Shown: positions 7,779 through 12,747 of the stretch, in pieces
How the letters are laid out: each line of letters starts with the position of its first letter
Numbering within the stretch: the first letter of the stretch is position 1
Origin: JACKOD01 sp041591635
Lineage (GTDB): Bacteria > Pseudomonadota > Gammaproteobacteria > Pseudomonadales > Oleiphilaceae
Direction of reading: 5' to 3'
NCBI GenBank assembly: GCA_041591635.1
Contig: JBFHRO010000086.1
Location: 1 to 12,747, forward strand
Length of the DNA: 12,747 bases
Made by a program: the position numbers and the translations under genes
Notes under the pieces: generated by a model
Seen by the model: only the letters and a program-made list of their open reading frames with translations
What the model was told of the DNA's origin: nothing
The model's database searches: none

Positions 7779-7850
7779 CAGGGATCGCCATGGCATTGCC
7801 TGCGCTCATGCTGGTCTGCCACAATAACCCGCTGATGCATCCCCCTGCGT

Positions 7851-7874
7851 GGTCTGGCCGTTCGCGGCCAGGCC
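7851..7874 (+). promoter_or_regulatory. GC-rich hairpin with TTCG loop between permease and DUF4239 genes
   Basis: A perfect 7-bp stem, CTGGCCG/CGGCCAG, closes on TTCG and extends to 10 bp with one T-G wobble and two G-C pairs (GGT/GCC). There is no T-run on either side, so it is not a classical Rho-independent terminator. It could stabilise the 3' end of the permease mRNA or shape the leader of the next gene, whose ATG lies 30 bp downstream. Confidence 0.5.
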
Positions 7875-7904
7875 TGCCCCGACCCCCTGGAATCCTGACC
7901 TCCT

Positions 7905-8717
7905 ATGGAACACGAGTTGCTCTACCGCTACAGCAGCATTGGCATCGCCATTGCGCTGTTTATTGCAATTATCATTTTCAACGAGCTGGGTTTTCGCACC
8001 GGCCGTTTCATCCAGTCTCGCTCCGACAGCGAAGTCAAGGCACTGACGGGATCAATACAGGGAAGCATTCTGGGTCTACTGGCATTATTGCTGGGTTTTA
8101 GCTTCAGTATGTCGATGCAACGCTACGACAACCGCAGCCTTGCCCTGATCGATGAGGCCAACGCCATTGGCACGGCCCTGCTGCGGGTTGAACTCCTTCC
8201 GATCGAGTACCAGGCTGAAACCCGTGCCTTGTTTGAAGACTATGTACAGGCACGGGTCACCATCGGCAAACTTGATCTCACGCGACTGGAAGAGCGCCAT
8301 CGTTATAATCAGCAAATCAGTGATCTGCAAAACCGTCTGTGGTCGCTGGCCATCGCCGCAACCAACGCCGATCCTCGCCCGGTCACCACCGGTGCTTTTG
8401 TCAAATCCCTGAACGATGTGATCGACAGCCAAGGCAAACGTAACGCCTTACTGCAGATGCATGTGCCAGAAGTGGTATTGATGCTGCTTTTTCTCGTCTT
8501 TGTCTCTTCAGGCGGCATCATGGGGTATTCCGCCGGGCTTAGTGGCAGGCGCATCACCGCCCCCATCGTCCTGGTATCGCTGCTGATCACCCTGATTGTG
8601 TTCATCATCATCGACCTGGATCGGCCCAAACGGGGACTGATACAGGTCGATCAGAGTGTGATGAGCGAGCTGCTGGAGAACCTGCAAAACCAACGGGGCA
8701 CGACTAGCCAACCGTAA
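7905..8717 (+). CDS. DUF4239 (bestrophin-like) membrane protein
   Basis: This is a 270-residue inner-membrane protein. Helices lie at about 11-29, 50-70, 188-208 and 219-237, with a largely helical soluble loop at about 95-180. The DUF4239 signature is clear: GSILGLLALLLGFSFSM (53-69), then RYDNRSLALIDEANAIGTA (73-91), and near the end HVPEVVL (186-192) and IIDLDRPKRGLIQV (235-248). The family is annotated bestrophin-like because of distant similarity to anion channels; its function is unproven. A TGA in frame lies two codons before the ATG at 7905, so translation cannot begin earlier. There is no Shine-Dalgarno sequence; CCTCCT lies immediately upstream instead. The gene follows the permease by 126 bp on the same strand, so co-transcription is possible. 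Its last 14 bases overlap the end of the convergent acylphosphatase gene. Confidence 0.88.
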   Translation: MEHELLYRYSSIGIAIALFIAIIIFNELGFRTGRFIQSRSDSEVKALTGSIQGSILGLLALLLGFSFSMSMQRYDNRSLALIDEANAIGTALLRVELLPIEYQAETRALFEDYVQARVTIGKLDLTRLEERHRYNQQISDLQNRLWSLAIAATNADPRPVTTGAFVKSLNDVIDSQGKRNALLQMHVPEVVLMLLFLVFVSSGGIMGYSAGLSGRRITAPIVLVSLLITLIVFIIIDLDRPKRGLIQVDQSVMSELLENLQNQRGTTSQP

Positions 8718-8982
8718 AGGCCTCGAACACCTGATCTGCCACCGTCTCCACCACCACCCGCTCCACCCGGGCCTTTGGCGGCCCCTGGTGCAGCCAGCCA
8801 ATGAAGGCTTCGATGGCTGCAGGCGTACCGCTTGCCATCACCTCCACCGAGCCATCGGGGAGGTTATTGGCATAGCCGGTCACCCCTGCAGATTGCGCCC
8901 AGCGCCGGGTACTGTCCCGAAACCAGACGCCTTGCACCAAGCCATACACCCGGGCCTTGATTGTGCGTTGCTGGGGGTTCAT
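8704..8982 (-). CDS. acyP: acylphosphatase
   Basis: This 92-residue cytoplasmic enzyme has the normal family length. It hydrolyses acyl phosphates to carboxylate and phosphate. The first motif is GLVQGVWFR (14-22), with catalytic R22 and its phosphate-binding loop. The second is GYANNLPDGSVEV (36-48), with catalytic N40. The remaining ferredoxin-like fold is complete. AGGAG lies 7 nt before the ATG at 8982, inside the end of the upstream gene. That ATG overlaps the stop codon of the binding-protein gene (ATGA), so the two should be translationally coupled. The 3' end overlaps the DUF4239 gene on the other strand by 14 bp, leaving no room for a terminator between them. Confidence 0.95.
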   Translation of the reverse strand: MNPQQRTIKARVYGLVQGVWFRDSTRRWAQSAGVTGYANNLPDGSVEVMASGTPAAIEAFIGWLHQGPPKARVERVVVETVADQVFEAFTVG

Positions 8983-10106
8983 TGCGCCTCTCCTGTGTCA
9001 CGGCGTGACGGTGCATTCAACAAGGCTTCCAGGCTGAAATCATACTCCGCCAACAAAGGGTTATGGGTTTTGGTGAAACGTTTGAAGGCTATCTGGTTCC
9101 AGGGCCGCCGGGCAAACCTGTCTAAGTAGGCATGCACATTTGCGGGGGTGACTGCCTGCATCTTTGAACGAAGGGTGGCATTTTCCCCGGCAATCGGCTT
9201 GCCATGGTAATGATCGTACAGCATCACCAGTACCCAGCCACCGTCCATGAAGTGGCCACCAACAGTCGCCCCCAAACGGCTCTGGGCAACGGCCTGGATA
9301 CCTTCATCCGTCCAGTCGATCCCTCCGGCAATAAACTGAATATCCGGGCTTCTGCCCGCATTGCGCAGGCCCTGCAACGCCCCAAAAGCCATTTCGTCGC
9401 TGGCCGCCCAAATAACCGAAATGTCCGGATAGCGGGCCAGCAAAAAAGGCATCTGACGCAACACCTGATCCCGGCTCCAGTTCGCAAACACCAGCTGGCG
9501 CAGCTTGACCTGCGGGTACCGCTCGAGCGCCAGACTCAGACCCTGGGAGCGGTCAAGCGAGGCCGATGAGTCGCGGCTGCCGGTAAAGCCCACCAATTCA
9601 ATTTCTTCCTGCGGGTACATTTGCAACCGGGCCTGAATCAGCTTTTCCGCCAGATCATAGCCTGCCTGAATATCGTTGGGCACCATATGCCCGATCCAGT
9701 GCTTGAAACGCTCCCCCGGATAACGAATAGCCGCCCGGTCTTCCAGCGGGATATCGGTATTGAAGACAAAGGAGTGCACACCCGCCTGCTCGGCTCCAGA
9801 GAGCAGCTTTTCTCCCTGTCCGACTTGATAGATATAGACAAGATAATGGGGTTTTTGTGTCCGGCGCAGGGCGGCCAATCCCGCCTCGGTGGCACCAAAA
9901 CGATTGCCTTTGCCGTAGTCGATCGTCAGTTCAATATTCAGATCGGTTGCAACCGCCTGCATAAACAGGCTGACGGCATCCCAAAACGGATTGCCCGGAT
10001 TATCGGGATTGATAAAAGTGACGCGCACAGGCTCAGCGGCCCCGACACGCAACGCCAACATGAGAACACCCACGACAAGCAGCGCGGTACTTTTGTGAAC
10101 AGTCAC
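8979..10106 (-). CDS. orphan periplasmic binding protein, type 1 sugar-binding-like fold
   Basis: This is a 375-residue protein starting at GTG 10106. GGGAGGG lies 8 nt upstream and a signal peptide follows at once (MTVHKSTALLVVGV, cleavage near VGAA|EP). The frame is open back to a TTG at 10172, but that start would put an extra hydrophobic stretch before the signal peptide. The mature protein has the two-lobed type 1 periplasmic binding pattern: VTFINPDNPGNPFW at about 29-42, a segment near 190 with VGFTGSRDSSASLDRSQG, then IWAASDEMAFGALQGL at about 228-243 and FIAGGIDWTDEG shortly after. This resembles the Peripla_BP_4 (ribose/autoinducer) group. No ABC permease or ATPase gene is adjacent, and the gene follows a strong terminator. 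It may serve a distant transporter or act as the ligand-binding part of a sensor, as LuxP does for LuxQ. The ligand is unknown. The stop overlaps the acylphosphatase start. Confidence 0.88.
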   Translation of the reverse strand: MTVHKSTALLVVGVLMLALRVGAAEPVRVTFINPDNPGNPFWDAVSLFMQAVATDLNIELTIDYGKGNRFGATEAGLAALRRTQKPHYLVYIYQVGQGEKLLSGAEQAGVHSFVFNTDIPLEDRAAIRYPGERFKHWIGHMVPNDIQAGYDLAEKLIQARLQMYPQEEIELVGFTGSRDSSASLDRSQGLSLALERYPQVKLRQLVFANWSRDQVLRQMPFLLARYPDISVIWAASDEMAFGALQGLRNAGRSPDIQFIAGGIDWTDEGIQAVAQSRLGATVGGHFMDGGWVLVMLYDHYHGKPIAGENATLRSKMQAVTPANVHAYLDRFARRPWNQIAFKRFTKTHNPLLAEYDFSLEALLNAPSRRDTGEAQ

Positions 10107-10114
10107 AGCCCGAT

Positions 10115-10121
10115 CCCTCCC
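10115..10121 (-). promoter_or_regulatory. Shine-Dalgarno sequence fixing a GTG start
   Basis: GGGAGGG on the minus strand, 8 nt before GTG 10106, decides the start of the binding-protein gene in favour of GTG and removes 22 residues that the longer open frame would add. Confidence 0.6.
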
Positions 10122-10211
10122 GCTCTGCCAAAACAGCACGCCTATCACACAAATAAGCAAGACAAGGTGCAAACCTTACCGGTCAGCCGCAAACGCATGA
10201 CATAGTGGAAA

Positions 10212-10239
10212 AAGTGTAGCCCTCACGGGTCAATAGTAA
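10212..10239 (-). promoter_or_regulatory. weak candidate promoter for the binding-protein gene
   Basis: On the minus strand TTTACT (4 of 6 to the -35 consensus) and TACACT (4 of 6 to -10) are separated by 16 nt, just downstream of the terminator of the preceding gene. A nearby TTGACC has no well-spaced partner. The leader would be about 100 nt. Some promoter is expected here because the terminator isolates this gene. Confidence 0.3.
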
Positions 10240-10257
10240 AGGCCTCGGGCCGGCCAT

Positions 10258-10288
10258 AAAAAAAGAGGAGCCAAGCTCCTCTTTTTTT
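10258..10288. terminator. bidirectional Rho-independent terminator
   Basis: Seven A, GAGGAGC, a CAA loop, GCTCCTC and seven T form a 7-bp GC-rich stem that extends through A-T pairs to 14 bp, with a T-run on both strands. It lies 71 bp past the stop of the lipoprotein gene and should end that minus-strand transcript before the binding-protein gene. Confidence 0.92.
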
Positions 10289-10359
10289 GATAGTACCAGC
10301 CCACACCCTGGGCAACCCCTCGCGGTACGCGCGGGACGGCCCTCTCAGTGGTGATGCTA

Positions 10360-11415
10360 TTACTGGGTACTGCCGGTAGAACCCGTTGCACCAGTGCCTG
10401 CGGCGGTTTGAGCTGCAGTCAGTGCTGCCTGGGCAGACTGAGCAGCGCTCGCCAGTGAAACCGCGGTGGGTGCAATGGCTGAAATGTTCGCGGTGCCGGC
10501 CAACACGGCCTGGACGATCTGGGTCACCAGCGTCGAAGCAACGGTCGCAATAGTGGTGGTGCTGATCTTGGTGGTGGTCAGACCCGCTGCATTCAGAGTC
10601 ACGCTGGCAGTTTTCGCTGCCACAGTTTCCCCTTCTTTCAAGCCAGAGGCGATAGCAGCCACCTTGGCGGCATCATCCACGGTTGTGGCGCTGTTGATGG
10701 CGGTGGCCACCTGCTGAGCCAGGGTTGACACGCTGTTGGCCGCAGCAGCGCCCACAATGTTGGTCAACAGGGCGGTATCTTTCACTGTGTCATCCAGTGT
10801 CTTGGTGCTGTTGCCGGCCTGGGTCGCCAGACTGGCGATCGGATCAGTCACAGTGCTGGACGCGGTGGTTACCACTTTAGACACGGCAACGATCTTGGCA
10901 GCGACTTTAGACAAAGTGGTGTCGCCCACAGGGTCCTTTTTCAGATCGGCTACAGGAATACCCAAAATAGCTGCCGCTTTGGTTTCACCCACAGCTGCGA
11001 CCATGGTGGTGATCGGCGTCACGTTAACCAGATCCAGCTGACCCGCGGTGGTGGTCGGGGCTGGCGCCTTGAGGGGCGGCAGGCTTACGCCGGTGTGGGC
11101 GTCAACACAGCCAGTGGCTAAAATTTCAGCGCTGGGCTTGCCAAGAAACAGGTACTGACCCAGGGCACTGGTGGCCTGTGCAGTCAGGGTGCCAGAAGTT
11201 ACTGTACAGCCGCTGGCATAACCGTCGGCCACGGTGATTGCGGTTCCGCTTGTTGCTGACTTTGTCAGTTCGGTACTCAGAGCTTCGTTTGCCGCAGTCG
11301 CGTTGGCACTTGCCTGCGATACGGACAATACCTGATCACGATCTGCACATCCGATCGTCCCTAACGAAACTGCGGTAACAATTGCTGCAGCCAATGCGCC
11401 TTTTTTGAAATTCAT
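10360..11415 (-). CDS. low-complexity Ala/Thr/Ser/Val-rich lipoprotein
   Basis: This is a 351-residue protein. The ATG at 11415 is preceded by AGAGGAAG and begins a type II signal peptide (MNFKKGALAAAIVTAVSLG). The lipobox is TIGC with lipidated C23; its T at -3 is unusual. Residue +2 is Ala, not Asp, so outer-membrane sorting is expected. The mature chain is dominated by Ala, Thr, Ser and Val and has no Trp. It has only two further cysteines (C70, C103), which could form a disulfide. Recognisable bits are VADGYASGCTV (62-72) and VNVTPITTMVAAVG (about 125-138), followed by ILGIPVADLKKDPVGD. From memory, similar segments occur together in large bacterial adhesin-like and lipoprotein sequences; I could not check this. 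The C-terminal third is almost entirely Ala/Thr/Ser with a Gly-Ser-Thr tail. The gene is monocistronic: promoter about 70-100 bp upstream, strong terminator downstream. The function is not recognised. Confidence 0.82.
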   Translation of the reverse strand: MNFKKGALAAAIVTAVSLGTIGCADRDQVLSVSQASANATAANEALSTELTKSATSGTAITVADGYASGCTVTSGTLTAQATSALGQYLFLGKPSAEILATGCVDAHTGVSLPPLKAPAPTTTAGQLDLVNVTPITTMVAAVGETKAAAILGIPVADLKKDPVGDTTLSKVAAKIVAVSKVVTTASSTVTDPIASLATQAGNSTKTLDDTVKDTALLTNIVGAAAANSVSTLAQQVATAINSATTVDDAAKVAAIASGLKEGETVAAKTASVTLNAAGLTTTKISTTTIATVASTLVTQIVQAVLAGTANISAIAPTAVSLASAAQSAQAALTAAQTAAGTGATGSTGSTQ

Positions 11416-11451
11416 TATGTATCTTCCTCTGCTCACGTAATTTTGATCGTT

Positions 11452-11472
11452 CTACCAAAAGACTTTTAGTAG
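11452..11472. promoter_or_regulatory. dyad in the leader of the lipoprotein gene (candidate operator)
   Basis: CTACCAAAAG-a-CTTTTAGTAG on the plus strand pairs at 9 of 10 positions around one central base. It lies just downstream of the predicted transcription start, where a bound repressor would block RNA polymerase. The one-base centre suits a DNA-binding dimer better than an RNA hairpin. Confidence 0.4.
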
Positions 11473-11484
11473 CAAACGCTCTGA

Positions 11485-11513
11485 AGTCTAGCAAAGAGAC
11501 CTGAAGATGTCAG
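11485..11513 (-). promoter_or_regulatory. sigma70-type promoter of the lipoprotein gene
   Basis: On the minus strand CTGACA (5 of 6 to TTGACA) is followed after exactly 17 nt by TAGACT (4 of 6 to TATAAT), with TGC directly before it as an extended -10. The predicted start is near 11478, giving a leader of about 62 nt. Confidence 0.65.
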
Positions 11514-11543
11514 TGTTTCTGCGAATGTGCCACAAAATTTTAA

Positions 11544-11577
11544 TTTACCTGCGCAACTGCCTTGTTTTGCAGGTAAA
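11544..11577. repeat. 9-bp inverted repeat TTTACCTGC-N16-GCAGGTAAA
   Basis: This perfect 9-bp inverted repeat has a 16-nt centre. It lies between the TPR gene and the promoter of the lipoprotein gene, about 30 bp upstream of the -35 box. That fits an activator or repressor site with two half-sites; as RNA it would make only a modest hairpin without a T-run. Function is inferred from position. Confidence 0.45.
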
Positions 11578-11605
11578 AACCTGTCTTATCCGTCATATTA
11601 ATCTG

Positions 11606-11638
11606 CACCACCTGGGTGCGGCGCGAGATTTCCGCGCC
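11606..11638. repeat. two short GC-rich hairpins after the TPR gene
   Basis: GCACC-acctg-GGTGC (11606-11620) and GGCGCG-agatttc-CGCGCC (11620-11638) lie 14-46 bp beyond the stop of the TPR gene. Because both use base 11620, only one can form fully at a time. Neither is followed by a T-run on the minus strand, so they may mark the mRNA end or a weak terminator only. Confidence 0.35.
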
Positions 11639-11651
11639 CCCTTATCGTAAC

Positions 11652-12350
11652 TCATGGTGTTTTTTGCACAAGGTTCAGGGCGACCCGCGCCTCCTGATTG
11701 CCCGGCACCAGGCGCAATACCTGGCGGTACGCCCGCTGACTGTCTTTCTCATGACCCAGCCAGGCGTGCGCCCGCGCCAGGTAAATCCAGGCGTCCGGGT
11801 CGCTGGGGTAGCGGCTGACCAGCTTCTGCGCCCGCTGGCGCAAGGCCCCCCAGTCCCGCAGTGCTTCCTCACACACCAGCATGCGGCTTTGGGCAATATA
11901 GTTGTCGCTTTGGGCAAGCACCTGCTGACCGTAGCGCATGGCTTCACTCCAGCGCTTTTGCGCCATCAGATTGAGCATGATGCCCAGACGCGCCTCCAGT
12001 GACAGCGCATTCAGGCGCAAGGCATCAAGATAATGGCTGGCCGAGGCCGTGTATTGCTGCCGGGAATAAAGCAACCAGCCCGTGCGCAACAGGGCCAGTT
12101 CGCGCGTATCGGCCTCTTTGAGCATGGGTTCGAGCAACCGCAGCGCGCCACCGGCATCACCGGCATATTCCTTTTCGTAAGACAGCTGCCACAGGTCAAG
12201 GGTTGCTGCCGGCAGCGCCGACGCGACACCGGTAACCGCTTGAGCCGCGGCCAGCATGCTCCAGCATCCAAGGAGCAGCATCCGGGGTATCCGCAAAGAT
12301 GGGCGAGGCAGAGCAGGGGTTCGCTCGCGGTTTGTTATAAAGGAAAACAT
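11652..12350 (-). CDS. exported TPR-repeat protein
   Basis: This is a 232-residue protein. The ATG at 12350 is chosen because a perfect AGGAGG lies 7 nt upstream; a GTG at 12380 overlapping the previous stop is in frame but less likely. Residues about 24-46 (MLLLGCWSMLAAAQAV, then VASA) are a signal peptide or membrane anchor with a long basic N-region. From about 50 to the end the chain is helical TPR repeats, with typical A, L, Y and P spacing: LDLWQLSYEKEYAGDAGGAL, ASASHYLDALRLNALSLEAR, and near the end DAWIYLARAHAWLGHEKDSQ followed by AYRQVLRLVPGNQEAR. TPR proteins mediate protein contacts, here probably in the periplasm. It lies 26 bp after the barrel-like gene, so the two likely form an operon and may work together. 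The partner and pathway are not identifiable. Confidence 0.87.
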   Translation of the reverse strand: MFSFITNRERTPALPRPSLRIPRMLLLGCWSMLAAAQAVTGVASALPAATLDLWQLSYEKEYAGDAGGALRLLEPMLKEADTRELALLRTGWLLYSRQQYTASASHYLDALRLNALSLEARLGIMLNLMAQKRWSEAMRYGQQVLAQSDNYIAQSRMLVCEEALRDWGALRQRAQKLVSRYPSDPDAWIYLARAHAWLGHEKDSQRAYRQVLRLVPGNQEARVALNLVQKTP

Positions 12351-12357
12351 GGCTATA

Positions 12358-12363
12358 CCTCCT
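12358..12363 (-). promoter_or_regulatory. consensus Shine-Dalgarno of the TPR gene
   Basis: AGGAGG on the minus strand, 7 nt before ATG 12350, in the 26-bp gap after the preceding stop. It is the strongest ribosome binding site in the window and suggests high translation. Confidence 0.75.
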
Positions 12364-12376
12364 GGGTATAAGTATT

Positions 12377-12747
12377 TCACATCGATGACTTTGGCGTCAC
12401 GCTTAAATCCAGGGTCAACTGGTAGTACCAGTAGCTATCCCCTGTCGTGCTGTCTTGAAACTGGCTGGCGCCTACACCCAAACCGACCGACCCGGTGCCA
12501 GCCAAGGGCCAGCGCAAGCCGGTGCGTATCGCTTGATGCATCACATCACTGAGGTTGTACACCGCATGATTAAGGGTATCGACGCTGTACTGCCGCCGCC
12601 CCCCCTGCAGGGTAACGAACACGCTGGCGGGGTAGGCTCCCAGCGGCGGTGTAAAGCCGTGCGTCCAGTTCAGATCAACACCCCACAACCGGGTATCACG
12701 CAGCGATTCGGTCGTACGTATGCCTTTGAGGCTGATAGCGTCGCGCC
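12377..12747 (-). CDS. C-terminal part of an outer-membrane beta-barrel-like protein (5' end outside window)
   Basis: The frame enters from the right edge without a start and gives the last 122 residues of a protein ending at TGA 12379-12377. The visible chain alternates polar and hydrophobic or aromatic residues in stretches separated by short turns: LWGVDLNWTHGF, ASVFVTLQGGRRQY, GSVGLGVGASQF and finally SYWYYQLTLDLSV. This pattern is typical of transmembrane beta strands in outer-membrane proteins. The C-terminus (SVTPKSSM) lacks the usual terminal Phe, so recognition by the BAM complex may rely on an internal signal, or the strands may belong to a non-barrel beta domain. The exported TPR protein is encoded 26 bp downstream. 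The family cannot be named from this fragment. Confidence 0.6.
   Translation of the reverse strand, partial: RDAISLKGIRTTESLRDTRLWGVDLNWTHGFTPPLGAYPASVFVTLQGGRRQYSVDTLNHAVYNLSDVMHQAIRTGLRWPLAGTGSVGLGVGASQFQDSTTGDSYWYYQLTLDLSVTPKSSM

Noticed and set aside
7779..7904. A small gene in the gap between the permease and DUF4239 genes, for example from ATG 7790.
   Set aside because: No ribosome binding site, no recognisable product, and the frame simply runs on out of frame into the DUF4239 gene.
8979..10172. TTG start at 10172 for the binding protein.
   Set aside because: GTG 10106 has a well-spaced GGGAGGG and a standard signal peptide; the longer form would place a second hydrophobic stretch in front of it.
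1..12747. tRNA, rRNA, CRISPR arrays, transposons, integrase or phage genes.
   Set aside because: None was seen by eye on either strand; no repeated spacers, terminal inverted repeats or transposase-like proteins occur.

Overview
The window looks like chromosomal DNA of a Gram-negative proteobacterium. It is GC-rich, and it encodes Sec- and Tat-type exported proteins, a lipoprotein, an outer-membrane barrel fragment, class III cyclase signalling and mostly AGGAG-type ribosome binding sites. The protein families (CHASE2 cyclase with FecR partner, DUF4239, META/HslJ, LemA, SLC13) would suit an environmental, perhaps marine, gammaproteobacterium. That placement is inference; no rRNA, tRNA or marker gene confirms it. 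I see no mobile element, CRISPR array or tRNA.

Left block (1-2937, minus strand): an exported FecR-domain protein is followed 40 bp later by a CHASE2 adenylate cyclase that runs almost to its C-terminus before the window edge cuts it. The two probably form one signalling unit: a periplasmic FecR protein next to a membrane cyclase with a periplasmic sensor domain. A 139-bp divergent intergenic region with two palindromes separates it from the next block.

Central block (3077-8717, plus strand): a small exported META-domain protein; a 766-residue membrane protein that carries two copies of a BAM/GIDE-like domain and ends in a LemA domain; an SLC13-type permease with two RCK_C domains; and a DUF4239 bestrophin-like membrane protein. 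The last gene lies behind a strong GC-rich hairpin and has no Shine-Dalgarno sequence. The BAM-BAM-LemA protein is the most unusual gene here.

Right block (8704-12747, minus strand), in order of transcription: the end of an outer-membrane beta-barrel-like protein and a TPR protein with an ideal ribosome binding site; an Ala/Thr/Ser/Val-rich lipoprotein with a good sigma70-type promoter, a dyad in its leader and a strong bidirectional terminator; then an orphan periplasmic sugar-type binding protein coupled by ATGA overlap to an acylphosphatase. The acylphosphatase gene overlaps the DUF4239 gene tail to tail by 14 bp.

Most genes act in or on the cell envelope. The plausible theme is envelope sensing and maintenance (FecR/CHASE2, META/LemA, orphan binding protein, TPR/barrel), but no single pathway joins all of them.
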